In this document: positions 15,669 through 23,937 of the stretch, piece after piece
Numbering within the stretch: the stretch's first letter is position 1
Layout: the number at the start of each line of letters is the position of its first letter
DNA from: Maledivibacter halophilus
GTDB taxonomy: Bacteria > Bacillota > Clostridia > Peptostreptococcales > Caminicellaceae
Reading direction: 5' to 3'
Length of the DNA: 64,000 bases
NCBI RefSeq assembly: GCF_900167445.1
Contig: NZ_FUZT01000010.1
Span: forward strand, 1-64,000
Notes under the pieces: model-generated
The model's input: only the letters and a program-made list of their open reading frames with translations
Told to the model about the DNA's origin: nothing
Databases searched by the model: none
Program-made: the position numbers and the translations under genes

Positions 15669-15826
15669 AAAACCTAAATATGTTTTTCAATAGAAAATGA
15701 CAAACTATTAGTAATTTAATTATACCATAAAAACAAAAAATATCTAACTTTGTACATAATAGTTTAGATAAAAATAATCATGAACTATATCAGATTATAA
15801 AAATAAATTTATAGGAGGAATATAGA

Positions 15827-16405
15827 ATGTTAAAATCTAAAAAAATAGTTTCAATGGTTTTAGTAGTAGCTATGATAATGGCTATAAGTATAAGTGCATT
15901 TGCAAATGAATCATCAGTAAAGGTGAATAGTAGCAAAATATTTGCTTTCAATGACTCAGATGTTGAAAGTTATGATGAAAAAATACCACAAGTAAATTAT
16001 CGAAATGACATTAATGGATATGACAAATTTGTTTTTAAAAAGGGTTTAAGTACAAGAACTACTGAAGAACCATCATCAGAGTGGGATTGGTCTGAAGGTG
16101 CCTATTCAGTTAATGGTAGTTCAAACTCAGCAACATTATACACAAATTACTATTTTACAGGCGTAGTTGGAAGAACTTTTGATTTCACAGCAGGTTCATC
16201 CAACAGAATTACAGTTGATTTAGTTCATAAAGGATGGATTTTCCAAACAGTTGTTAGCACATGGACTATTGATGCAGGTGAAAGTAAAAGTGTAGAAATT
16301 AAAGAGTCAGACCTTGATGGGGAATCAAAAGATGGAAAGTATTATTTTAGATTTAACTCCAACCCTCTTGGTAATTCTTATTCAGTAACAGGAACATTTG
16401 AATAA
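15827..16405 (+). CDS. Secreted protein of unknown function
   Basis: The start is fixed by AGGAGG 8 nt upstream. The 192-residue product has a clear Sec signal peptide (KKIVSMVLVVAMIMAISISA, cleavage probably after AFA near residue 25). The acidic mature chain has a Gly/Ser/Thr/Tyr-rich beta-type C-terminal domain from about residue 85 (GAYSVNGSSNSATLYTNYYF, then GRTFDFTAGSSNRITVDLVH). No catalytic motif, anchor or lipobox is seen. It is monocistronic, with a terminator at 16455-16495. I do not recognise a family. Confidence 0.75.
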   Translation: MLKSKKIVSMVLVVAMIMAISISAFANESSVKVNSSKIFAFNDSDVESYDEKIPQVNYRNDINGYDKFVFKKGLSTRTTEEPSSEWDWSEGAYSVNGSSNSATLYTNYYFTGVVGRTFDFTAGSSNRITVDLVHKGWIFQTVVSTWTIDAGESKSVEIKESDLDGESKDGKYYFRFNSNPLGNSYSVTGTFE

Positions 16406-16454
16406 TAGCATAATTGACCATATATATAATAATATTTAAAAATAATTATTTAGA

Positions 16455-16495
16455 ACTACTGCCTGTTTTCCTAATAGGCAGTAGTATTATCTTTT
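16455..16495 (+). terminator. Terminator after the secreted protein gene
   Basis: ACTACTGCCT (16455-16464) pairs with AGGCAGTAGT (16476-16485), followed by a T-rich stretch. It separates the secreted protein gene from the TraX-like gene. Confidence 0.75.
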
Positions 16496-16511
16496 ATGAT
16501 TGGAGTTTAAT

Positions 16512-17333
16512 ATGAAAAGTGAGATTAGTTCAAAAAGAGCGATTAATAGCTTTCAGTTAAAAATTTTAGGCCTCCTTTTTATGACATTTGACCATATTGC
16601 AGCATACACATTTAATCTTTCAATTGGTTATAATAAAATTAGAATAATAGGACGTGTTGCTGCTCCACTTTTTTTATATGTAATTATAAATAGTTTCCAC
16701 AATACTAGAAATAAGTTGAAATATGCATTTCGCTTGTATATTGCTCATGTATCAATTTGTTTAACAACTTTACTCTTAACTACTAAAGGCAAGAAATGGT
16801 TTGGAATTCATGATCAATTTAGTATTCTTTCTACTTTTGTATACACTGTATTGTTTATTTGGCTGATAGAAAATATCATTGAAGCTATAAAGGAAAATAA
16901 AAAAAGAACAGTTCTTTCTTATTCTTTATTAGGAGTTGGAATTGTCGTATTACCAGTTATACTATTGATTTTGTTTTCACAATATGAGGAGCTATTAACT
17001 ATTATATTTCCAAATGTTTTAACAGTGCCATATTCGCCTATTTTTGTAATAATGGGTATTTGCTGGTATTTTATTAAAAATAGAAAGTGGCAAGGAATTA
17101 CATTGATTATTTTTTCATGCTTTGCTGCAATAGGGGGACACATAATTAGTAGAGTGGGAATTTGGATGTTTATGAATTTTTTCAATTCTAATCAATTTTG
17201 GATGATTCTTTTTCTTCCATTCATGTTTTTGTATAATGGTGAAAAAGGAAAGTCTTTTAAATATTTTTTCTATATCTATTATCCACTCCATGTTTTTTTA
17301 CTAATGTTTATTGGACAACAATTGAATTTTTAA
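16512..17333 (+). CDS. TraX family membrane protein
   Basis: I choose ATG 16512 rather than the TTG at 16500, because TTGGAG at 16500-16505 is the ribosome binding site. The 273-residue polytopic protein has the family signature near its start (FQLKILGLLFMTFDHIAAYT, then IIGRVAAPLFLYVI) and about seven to eight membrane segments. TraX of the F plasmid acetylates pilin, and chromosomal Firmicute homologues are presumed acyltransferases acting on exported material. No conjugation gene is nearby, so the substrate is unknown. The next 550 bp hold only a gene remnant and a MITE-like repeat. Confidence 0.8.
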   Translation: MKSEISSKRAINSFQLKILGLLFMTFDHIAAYTFNLSIGYNKIRIIGRVAAPLFLYVIINSFHNTRNKLKYAFRLYIAHVSICLTTLLLTTKGKKWFGIHDQFSILSTFVYTVLFIWLIENIIEAIKENKKRTVLSYSLLGVGIVVLPVILLILFSQYEELLTIIFPNVLTVPYSPIFVIMGICWYFIKNRKWQGITLIIFSCFAAIGGHIISRVGIWMFMNFFNSNQFWMILFLPFMFLYNGEKGKSFKYFFYIYYPLHVFLLMFIGQQLNF

Positions 17334-17439
17334 AAGAATGTTTTATTAAATTTTTTTCGATTAATATTATTATAAAACCATTCAGATTATAGATCAGAAT
17401 TTTATATCATATATTACTGGTCTATTTTCTATTTGACAA

Positions 17440-17532
17440 ACATTGGGACGATTCTAATGTTAGGCTGCCGTCCACTTGCTTTATGAATTACATAAACACT
17501 AATACCTGTAATTCTTGATATTTCTCTTACCT
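17440..17532 (-). pseudogene. Fragment resembling the HTH of a recombinase-type gene
   Basis: The minus strand reads KVREISRITGISVYVIHKAS, then GRQPNIRIVPMF, which resembles the C-terminal helix-turn-helix of resolvase-like or transposase-like proteins. No start, body or ribosome binding site is present. It is probably a decayed piece of a mobile gene and lies 130 bp from a MITE-like repeat. The identification is tentative because it is so short. Confidence 0.3.
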
Positions 17533-17665
17533 TTTATCATGCCCTTCCTGGCATTTTATTTTACTCTTTCTTTTTTTATTCCATTTTAAAAAAATGTTCA
17601 TTTATTAACACATCCCTAGGGGTTAAAAGAGAACAAAAGCGATAAAAATTATTAATGCTATTATT

Positions 17666-17826
17666 TGAGCAAATTGCATAATTACCTTCCCAAAAGATTA
17701 TCTACTACATATAGTTTTGAAATCTTCAAAGCCATACCACCGAAATATATTTAATTCTAAATAATTAACTTAAGGATAATATTCGCATATGCAACCCAGC
17801 CAAATTAGAGTTATGCAATTTCCTCA
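17666..17826. repeat. MITE-like repeat, inverted full copy
   Basis: This 161-bp unit starts TGAGCAAATTGCATAATTAC and ends TTATGCAATTTCCTCA. Its reverse complement aligns along its length with the copies at 34205-34323 and 23315-23439, and with the insertion sequence end at 695-773. It has terminal inverted repeats of about 16 bp and no coding capacity, and sits in T/A-rich flanks. Confidence 0.7.
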
Positions 17827-17880
17827 TTTAATAACTATTATAGTAACTTATAGAAGAATTAAAATCATAAAAAATTTCAA

Positions 17881-18114
17881 TTGGTAAAGGTTTGTCAATG
17901 TATATATAATAAGAATGGCGTAGAAAACCACAAGGAGACATGCAGTCAATCTGAAAAATGGATAGTATTAGGGTATACCGTTATATATAGCTTAAGTAGA
18001 ATAGTTAGAACATTTACAAAACCAAATGACAAAATAGTAATACAAATACCAGTGTATCCCCCCTTTTATAATATTATGAAAAAAGTAACCGTAAAGCCAT
18101 ATATAATCTATTAA
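17881..18114 (+). pseudogene. Remnant of a PatB/MalY-type aminotransferase
   Basis: The 77-codon frame contains YSLSRIVRTFTKPNDKIVIQ, then IPVYPPFYNIMKK, the conserved segment before the PLP lysine of cystathionine beta-lyase/MalY enzymes (about 390 residues). The upstream part (KNGVENHKETCSQSEKWIV) is only weakly like the family. The PLP-binding C-terminal two thirds are absent, and there is no good ribosome binding site. It is a dead fragment. It is placed before a cystine-type ABC transporter, a pairing that makes biochemical sense for an earlier sulfur amino acid operon. Confidence 0.6.
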
Positions 18115-18198
18115 AATTTTATGGAAAAATTTTCTACGCCTAAGCTTTGCATGTGCTAGCTATGTTAAACTGTAATGAAATTTAAGGAGGAAATGATA

Positions 18199-19005
18199 AT
18201 GAAATTTAAAAATAGTTTATTAACTATATTAATTATGGTCTTAGTAGCATCAATGATATTTAGCGGATGTCAAAATCAATCAGCAGCAAAAAAGTCAGAT
18301 GAAAAAAGAACCATTATTGTTGGAACTTCCGCTTCATACTATCCATGGGCATTTAAAAAAGATGACGTAGTACAAGGCTTTGAAGTAGATGTATGGAATG
18401 AAATAGCTAAAAGAAATGGATATAATTTAGAGTTTAAACTAGCTAAATTTAGTGGTTTAGTTGGTATGTTGGACGCTAAGAAAATCGATACAATAGCCCA
18501 TCAAATGTCAATTACAAAAGAAAGATTAGAAAAATATGACTTTACCGAGCCATATGCATATAGTTATTATGATTTTGCAGTAAAAACAAATAGCGAATTT
18601 AAAACTTTGGAAGATTTAGAGGGTAAAAAAGTTGGATGTTGGCTTGGTGGAAATGGAGAAAAGTCTTTAAGAGAGCTTAATGAAAAAAATAATCTAAACT
18701 TAAAAATCGAAACATATGATGGTGCTCCCATTGAAAAAGAGGTTGAATTAGGAAGAATAGATGCAAGCTGGCAAGGTGAAATTAAAACACTATCAACTAT
18801 AAAACAGGCAAATATGGATTTAAGAATGATAGGTGCTAGACCTTTTTATGAAATTAATGCCTATCCATTCTTAAAAAGTGAAAAAAATAAAGCTTTAACA
18901 CAAGAAATAACTGACACAATCAAGGAAATGCGTGAAGATGGAACCTTAACAGAACTTTCTCAGAAATGGTTTGAACTAGATACCACAGTTAAACCACAAG
19001 AATAA
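18199..19005 (+). CDS. Amino-acid (cystine-type) ABC transporter, binding lipoprotein
   Basis: I choose ATG 18199, because AAGGAGGAA at 18184-18192 is its ribosome binding site; a frame from 18175 runs through that site. The 268-residue product has a lipoprotein signal (hydrophobic core, then IFSGC, Cys near residue 23), so it is anchored on the outer face of the membrane. The SBP_bac_3 fold is clear: TIIVGTSASYYPWAFKKDD, GFEVDVWNEIAKRNGY, DTIAHQMSITKERLEKYDFT, and GKKVGCWLGGNGEKSL. These resemble cystine-binding proteins such as TcyA/FliY more than glutamine binders, but the substrate is inferred. The permease and ATPase genes follow within 25 nt. Confidence 0.85.
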   Translation: MKFKNSLLTILIMVLVASMIFSGCQNQSAAKKSDEKRTIIVGTSASYYPWAFKKDDVVQGFEVDVWNEIAKRNGYNLEFKLAKFSGLVGMLDAKKIDTIAHQMSITKERLEKYDFTEPYAYSYYDFAVKTNSEFKTLEDLEGKKVGCWLGGNGEKSLRELNEKNNLNLKIETYDGAPIEKEVELGRIDASWQGEIKTLSTIKQANMDLRMIGARPFYEINAYPFLKSEKNKALTQEITDTIKEMREDGTLTELSQKWFELDTTVKPQE

Positions 19006-19026
19006 ATAATATACGGTGGTGACACT

Positions 19027-19692
19027 ATGGATTTTTTTGATGTAGAATTTGCACTACATATCTTACCAGTGATTCTTAAATATGTAAAAGTAACTCTTTC
19101 TTTATCCCTGTTATCCATGCTCTTTGGTTTAACACTTGCATTTATTATTTCACTCATAATAGATGCAAAGATCCCTATTATTTATAGAATATTAAAAACT
19201 TATGTTTCTTTTTTTAGGGGAACACCATTATTGGTGCAATTATTTTTAGTTTATTTTGGTCTTGCCCATGTTTTTACTAGCATGGCAAGCCTCTCTTCCT
19301 TTGGAGCAGCATGTATTGTCATGAGCCTTAACTCATCTGCATATATGTCTGAATCTATAAGAGGAGCTATTTTAGCTATTGACAAAGGACAAATGGAAGC
19401 TTCTCTATCGGTGGGAATGACATATTTTCAAGCTATGAGAAGAATTATTCTTCCACAAGCGTTTAAAGTAGCTATTCCTGCTTTATCTAACACCTTTATA
19501 AATTTAATTAAAAATTCATCTTTGGCATTCACTATAGGTGTGGTAGAAATAACTGCTTCGGCACAGCTAGAAGCAACTTCAAGCTATAAGTATTTAGAAG
19601 CATATTTTGATATACTTATTATATATTGGATAATAACAAGTGCACTAACATATTTACAAAAAAAATTAGAAGAAAGACTTAGTCACAGTTAA
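19027..19692 (+). CDS. Amino-acid ABC transporter permease
   Basis: The 221-residue membrane protein has about five helices and the HisM/GlnP-type family pattern: FRGTPLLVQLFLVYFGLAHV near residue 65, SAYMSESIRGAILAIDKGQM near 105, and the EAA loop (EASLSVGMTYFQAMRRIILP near 125) that contacts the ATPase. GGTGGTGACACT before the ATG serves as ribosome binding site. It lies between the lipoprotein and ATPase genes as one operon. With a single permease it probably works as a homodimer. Confidence 0.9.
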   Translation: MDFFDVEFALHILPVILKYVKVTLSLSLLSMLFGLTLAFIISLIIDAKIPIIYRILKTYVSFFRGTPLLVQLFLVYFGLAHVFTSMASLSSFGAACIVMSLNSSAYMSESIRGAILAIDKGQMEASLSVGMTYFQAMRRIILPQAFKVAIPALSNTFINLIKNSSLAFTIGVVEITASAQLEATSSYKYLEAYFDILIIYWIITSALTYLQKKLEERLSHS

Positions 19693-19702
19693 AGGTGGTA
19701 TA

Positions 19703-20440
19703 ATGATTAAATTAGAAAATATACATAAAAAATTTGGAGATTTAGAAGTCTTAAAGGGTATAGATATTGAAGTAAAACAAGGAGAAGTTGTAGCTATAAT
19801 AGGTCCTTCTGGAACGGGTAAATCAACATTACTGAGATGTATAAACTTTTTAGAAAAGGCCGATGAAGGAAATATTGAAATAGACGATTTAAAAATAAAC
19901 GTTAAAAATGCCTCAAATAGCGATATATTGAAAATGAGAAAATCTACTGCAATGGTCTTTCAAAGCTTTAACTTGTTTAAAAATAAAACAGTTTTACAAA
20001 ATATAACAGAGTCTCTTATTGTAGTAAAAAAAATAGATATAGATGAAGCTAAAAAAACAGGTATGGAAGTCCTCAAGCAAGTAGGCCTAGAAGATAAATG
20101 GAATAATTACCCATCAACTCTTTCTGGTGGACAGCAGCAAAGAGTTGCAATAGGTAGAGCTATGGCATTGAATCCAAAGGTAATCCTTTTCGATGAGCCC
20201 ACTTCAGCCCTTGATCCGGAATTAGTTGGTGAAGTCCTTGACCTTATTAAACAGCTTGCTAAAAAACATATGACAATGATGATAGTAACCCACGAAATGA
20301 ACTTTGCAAGGGAAGTGGCCGATAAAATTATATTTATGACTGATGGAAAAATATGCGAAAGCGGAAAACCTAAGGAGCTATTTAGAAATCCACAAAAATA
20401 TGAAACTAGTAAATTCCTTAAAAGATTTAGGGTGAGTTAG
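19703..20440 (+). CDS. Amino-acid ABC transporter ATPase
   Basis: The 245-residue ATPase has Walker A GPSGTGKST (residue 33), a Q-loop (AMVFQSFNLFKNKTVLQNIT), signature LSGGQQQRVAIGRAM near 139, Walker B KVILFDEPTSALDPELVGEV, and the switch His in MMIVTHEMNFAREVADKIIF. It matches the GlnQ/TcyC-type class that energises polar amino acid import. It ends the operon; a terminator follows at 20495-20542. Confidence 0.93.
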   Translation: MIKLENIHKKFGDLEVLKGIDIEVKQGEVVAIIGPSGTGKSTLLRCINFLEKADEGNIEIDDLKINVKNASNSDILKMRKSTAMVFQSFNLFKNKTVLQNITESLIVVKKIDIDEAKKTGMEVLKQVGLEDKWNNYPSTLSGGQQQRVAIGRAMALNPKVILFDEPTSALDPELVGEVLDLIKQLAKKHMTMMIVTHEMNFAREVADKIIFMTDGKICESGKPKELFRNPQKYETSKFLKRFRVS

Positions 20441-20494
20441 GTCTATAAAAATATGGAATCATTAGAAATCACAGTATTCTTTCAAAATTATTAA

Positions 20495-20542
20495 GGGTAT
20501 AAACAGTCATATTTGAATATACAACTGTTTACACCCTTTTTT
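20495..20542 (+). terminator. Terminator of the amino-acid ABC operon
   Basis: GGGTATAAACAGT (20495-20507) pairs with ACTGTTTACACCC (20524-20536), with one G-U pair, and six T follow. Confidence 0.85.
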
Positions 20543-20580
20543 AATATACTATTTACAATCTTATTCATATTCTAGAAATA

Positions 20581-21060
20581 TTAACTAATTTCCACTTCCA
20601 TAATTGTAGAGTTTATATCCACTTCTTCTTTATAGCACTGCATAGACTTCACTTTTTCCATATTAGTTATAACCACTGGAATAATAGAAGACTGAGCTTT
20701 TTCTTCTATGAGATCTATATCAAAGGTCATAAGAAGATCCCCAGCATTAACTTTTTGATTTTCCTCTATATGAGAAGTAAAACCTTCTCCTTTCATGCCT
20801 ACGGTATCTATTCCTATATGGATTAATATTTCTATTCCCCCTTGGGTTTCCATACCAATAGCATGCTTAGTTGGAAATACATTAACTATTTTTCCATCAA
20901 CGGGAGAATATAATTTCCCTTCACTAGGAATTAGTGCAATTCCGTCTCCAACCATTTTTGTTGAAAAAACTTCATCGGGTACTTCTGTAATATCAATACT
21001 TTTCCCTACAACAGGTGATTTTAATACAAGCTTTTTTTTCTTTTTAAAAAATCCTAGCAT
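20581..21060 (-). CDS. PTS glucose-type EIIA (Crr-like)
   Basis: The 159-residue soluble protein is a stand-alone EIIA-Glc. It has the family beta-sandwich motifs: LKSPVVGKSIDITEVPDEVF, MVGDGIALIPSEGKLYSPVD, and the active-site segment GGIEILIHIGIDTVGMKGEG, with the phosphorylated His near residue 90 and the partner His in FPTKHAIGMETQG near 75. A Lys-rich N-terminus (FFKKKKKLVLK) could touch the membrane or a IIBC partner. It would carry phosphate from HPr to a IICB permease; no glucose-type IIBC is in the window. AGGAGG-like GGAGGT lies upstream. It is monocistronic. Confidence 0.9.
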   Translation of the reverse strand: MLGFFKKKKKLVLKSPVVGKSIDITEVPDEVFSTKMVGDGIALIPSEGKLYSPVDGKIVNVFPTKHAIGMETQGGIEILIHIGIDTVGMKGEGFTSHIEENQKVNAGDLLMTFDIDLIEEKAQSSIIPVVITNMEKVKSMQCYKEEVDINSTIMEVEIS

Positions 21061-21302
21061 CTTTATACCTCCAATAAATTCTAATTTTAGTTAGTCTTAT
21101 GGATAACGAACTCCAAAACATGATAAATTCCAGAGAGAAATATATATGTATAGATTTCCCATAGCAAAACTTAATTTATACATATCAAAATATCTGATAT
21201 CTCTCGGGGGTTTTAGACATGTATAAGCTAAAGTCTTTACTTAAATCCCTACACATATAGACTGCTATTAATGTTGTCTGAAAATTGAAAATTATTCGGA
21301 AC

Positions 21303-21334
21303 AAAAAAGAGCTGGAAGAAATTCCTTCAGCTCT
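21303..21334 (-). terminator. Terminator downstream of the M50-like gene
   Basis: In the 400-bp gap between the EIIA and M50-like genes, the minus strand carries AGAGCTGAAG and its bulged complement, followed by six T (21308-21303). No gene is seen in the rest of the gap. Confidence 0.7.
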
Positions 21335-21464
21335 TGCCCTCCTTGGTCACACGCTAATACGATATTTGAATCATTATATTTAAGTTGATTTTACTATATG
21401 TTTCTTTAAAAGTCAATATATTATACATTATCATATACTCATTTTAAGTGATGAAACTAAATAA

Positions 21465-21995
21465 TTAAATTAACAAGTTAATAATTAGATTTGGTATAAG
21501 CAAAGCAACTGCCATTGCATAAAAAAGGTCCAACCAAGCGACAGAGCCCAATGCCCCCAGATATATAAGTCCTACTATAGGAGTTCCAATAATTTTAGCA
21601 AAAATATTAGTTTCTTTACTTTTAATGGCTTCCCAAATACTTTTTGCATCACCTGTACTTGGAAATGAATGCATAGCTATAGATACTCCAAGCCATATAA
21701 ATATATAATCTAATGGACCACCAGTATGAAATCTAAATACTGGAAAGGAGGCTGACATTGCTATGAGGGCACCAATCAATGTATTTAGGATAAATGGTCC
21801 AATTCCAATCAAAATATGTTGAGATATCTTTCTTGGTTTTTCATGTATAACATATCCCGATGGATTACCTACTCTAAAATAACATACATCTAATACTGCT
21901 ACATTGGCCAGCCTGCAAAATAACTGATGGGCAACTTCATGTATAATAACCCCGGGAAAAGTTGCAATTGTAATCAATTGACCAGGTATAATCAT
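21465..21995 (-). CDS. M50-like metalloprotease/membrane protein
   Basis: The 176-residue protein has the zinc-protease motif HEVAH (HExxH, near residue 19) in a hydrophobic helix (FPGVIIHEVAHQLFCRLANV). About four membrane segments follow and include IGIGPFILNTLIGALIAM. This fits the M50/DUF3267 type of short membrane metalloprotease. Whether it is active is unclear; a possible second-metal-ligand Asp lies in HSFPSTGDAKSIWEAI near residue 115. It starts 18 nt after the TPR protein gene and ends the operon. It could process a membrane partner made by its neighbours. Confidence 0.65.
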   Translation of the reverse strand: MIIPGQLITIATFPGVIIHEVAHQLFCRLANVAVLDVCYFRVGNPSGYVIHEKPRKISQHILIGIGPFILNTLIGALIAMSASFPVFRFHTGGPLDYIFIWLGVSIAMHSFPSTGDAKSIWEAIKSKETNIFAKIIGTPIVGLIYLGALGSVAWLDLFYAMAVALLIPNLIINLLI

Positions 21996-22013
21996 TTTTT
22001 ATCTCCCCTATCT

Positions 22014-23054
22014 CTACTGAATTTCTCCACTGATTAGTTCATTTAAAAACTGCAATTGACTATCTTGATGCTTAGGATGCTGCTTAATTTTTTCTAATGC
22101 CCAGTCTCTTTTCTCTTCTATTCCATTATAGTGATACACTATTACCATTGTATCAAGTACATTGATATCTTCTTCATCTAGCTCATAAGCCTTTTCAACA
22201 TATTCAAGGGCTTTCTCATAATTAGATTGATTGAGCTCAATCATAGACATAGCATTATATGCCAATGGATTTTCTATATTTTTATTTAAAGCATATTTAC
22301 AATAAGTAAGTGCATTGTCATAATTTCCTTGATCTCTTTCGATGGCTGCCATATATAAATCGAGGGATACACTATCTGGATATATTTGTCTTAAATAATT
22401 AATCATTGTTTTACTTTCATTAAATTGTCCTAATTCGTAAAATATATCGGCCAAATAATATTTTGCAGCTATGTCCTCAGGATTTTCTGTCATATATTCC
22501 GTTAACATTTGTTTCACTGCTTCAAGATCATTATCTTTACTTTTATTTAAAACTTCAATTAATTTTTCACTGGGATAATATAATAATAGTTCATCATTGA
22601 TTTTGCTTAATTCTTCATATAAATCTTCATTTTTTATGTCTATGTCATAAATTTTATCAAACAAATCATATAGTTCTGCTATTTTTCCATTTCTATATTT
22701 TGAAATAATTAATTTTCCTATAAGGTCTTGTGAGTCGGGATAGTTTTTGTAGGCTATTTCATATTGCTCCATAGCTGTTATATATTTTCTTTCAGCTTCG
22801 GCTCTTTTACCTCTTTCATAGGCTATTCCTCCCTTTAGGGTATGGGGAAACCTTATTAAAGAAAAAATTACAATCCCAACAATAAGAATAAAAAAGATTT
22901 TTATTCCAATAGGAAAAGGTCTTTTTACTAATTTGTGTCTACATTCTTCGCACAGGGGATAATCATACTCCTTTTCTACAACAGATACCCCACAATTCTG
23001 GCACACATTTCTATCATAGGCTGTGCCATTGGAATTACTTGCTTCTTGGTTCAA
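22014..23054 (-). CDS. Zinc-ribbon, single-pass membrane protein with TPR repeats
   Basis: The 346-residue protein starts with a zinc ribbon (CQNCGVSVVEKEYDYPLCEECR, residues 18-39), then one membrane helix (IKIFFILIVGIVIFSLI near 55). A long helical domain follows with several TPR repeats, clearest at EKYITAMEQYEIAYKNYPDS, AAKYYLADIFYELGQFNESK, NYDNALTYCKYALNKNIENP, and NYEKALEYVEKAYELDEEDI. The ribbon would be cytoplasmic and the TPR part outside, or the reverse. It lies in an apparent operon with the M50-like gene. The function is unknown; protein scaffolding is likely for a TPR array. Confidence 0.7.
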   Translation of the reverse strand: MNQEASNSNGTAYDRNVCQNCGVSVVEKEYDYPLCEECRHKLVKRPFPIGIKIFFILIVGIVIFSLIRFPHTLKGGIAYERGKRAEAERKYITAMEQYEIAYKNYPDSQDLIGKLIISKYRNGKIAELYDLFDKIYDIDIKNEDLYEELSKINDELLLYYPSEKLIEVLNKSKDNDLEAVKQMLTEYMTENPEDIAAKYYLADIFYELGQFNESKTMINYLRQIYPDSVSLDLYMAAIERDQGNYDNALTYCKYALNKNIENPLAYNAMSMIELNQSNYEKALEYVEKAYELDEEDINVLDTMVIVYHYNGIEEKRDWALEKIKQHPKHQDSQLQFLNELISGEIQ

Positions 23055-23252
23055 CTTTAATCCTCTCCTTCAATGTCTATCCATTTTTTGTCTATATTAT
23101 CAACCAATGCTATATTTTATACTAAGCTCTAATAAATTACAATAAGCTTGTTTAAAGCTCTATTTGAATCATGAAATATAATACTATTTAACTATTTTTT
23201 CACTTGGAAATACGGGACTAATTAACTAATATAGAAAGGTTTTGTTAATACC

Positions 23253-23300
23253 TGAGGAAATTCCATAGTTCTAACTTGGACAGACTACATATGTTAATAT
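23253..23300. repeat. Degenerate MITE-like repeat end
   Basis: TGAGGAAATTCCATAGTTCT resembles the left end of the full copy that begins 62 bp further on, with two changes in the terminal inverted repeat. It looks like an older or partial insertion next to the newer one. Confidence 0.4.
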
Positions 23301-23314
23301 TATCTTAATTTAAT

Positions 23315-23439
23315 TGAGGAAATTGCATAACTCTAATTTTTTGGCTGAGATGTGTAATACATATGGTGTAGCTTTAGACATTTTAAAACAATATGCAGTA
23401 GTTGGATTTTTGAAAAAAGGTAATTATTAAATTTGCTCA
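23315..23439. repeat. MITE-like repeat copy
   Basis: This copy runs from TGAGGAAATTGCATAACTCT to AAATTTGCTCA and shares the internal ATGGTGTAGCTTTAG block with the copy at 34205-34323. Together with the terminator at 23446-23489 it fills most of the 480-bp gap between two minus-strand gene groups. No gene is seen here. Confidence 0.7.
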
Positions 23440-23445
23440 TTTATT

Positions 23446-23489
23446 TAAAAAGGTAAAAAAGCATTATTAAATGCCTTTTTACCTTTTTG
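23446..23489. terminator. Terminator downstream of the 23.5 kb gene
   Basis: AAAAAGGTAAAAAAGCAT pairs with ATGCCTTTTTACCTTTTT over a long A/T-rich stem. It can act on both strands and closes the minus-strand pair at 23538-24423. Confidence 0.75.
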
Positions 23490-23537
23490 TTACAATTTAA
23501 GCATATGTTGTTATATTTTGAGCATTTTTATTTTTTA

Positions 23538-23924
23538 TTAAGAGGTTTTAGCTTTTAAAGCAGTATATTTTAGCAAATGATATCCTAAAAAAATATAAAC
23601 AGCTGCACCTATTATTGTTGATAAGTAAAAGCTTGTAAATGGAAATAGCAAAATAAAGACCTTGCAAAACAAACCATAGGGGGCCCATTTTATATCCTTA
23701 GATATTAACACCATAAAAAAACCTAAGAAAAATCCATAGTAACCAATTGTACTTAGGATATTGAAAATTGAAAAATAATCAAATAGAAATATCAATTCAT
23801 ACAATAAAGAACAACCTAAGGCTCCAAGCATAATATATAGTCTATATGGCATAAGCTTATTGATTACCGAAAAAGACATTAACCATATTCTTAATTCTTC
23901 TAGAACATTATCAAATTGCTCCAT
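23538..23924 (-). CDS. Small polytopic membrane protein
   Basis: The 128-residue protein has about four hydrophobic helices (YIMLGALGCSLLYELIFLF; ILSTIGYYGFFLGFFMVLIS; GLFCKVFILLFPFTSFYLST; IIGAAVYIFLGYHLL) and no catalytic motif. It follows the double zinc-ribbon gene by 13 nt, so the two are probably coexpressed. No named family is recognised. Confidence 0.6.
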   Translation of the reverse strand: MEQFDNVLEELRIWLMSFSVINKLMPYRLYIMLGALGCSLLYELIFLFDYFSIFNILSTIGYYGFFLGFFMVLISKDIKWAPYGLFCKVFILLFPFTSFYLSTIIGAAVYIFLGYHLLKYTALKAKTS

Positions 23925-23937
23925 GAATTTTCCTCCT

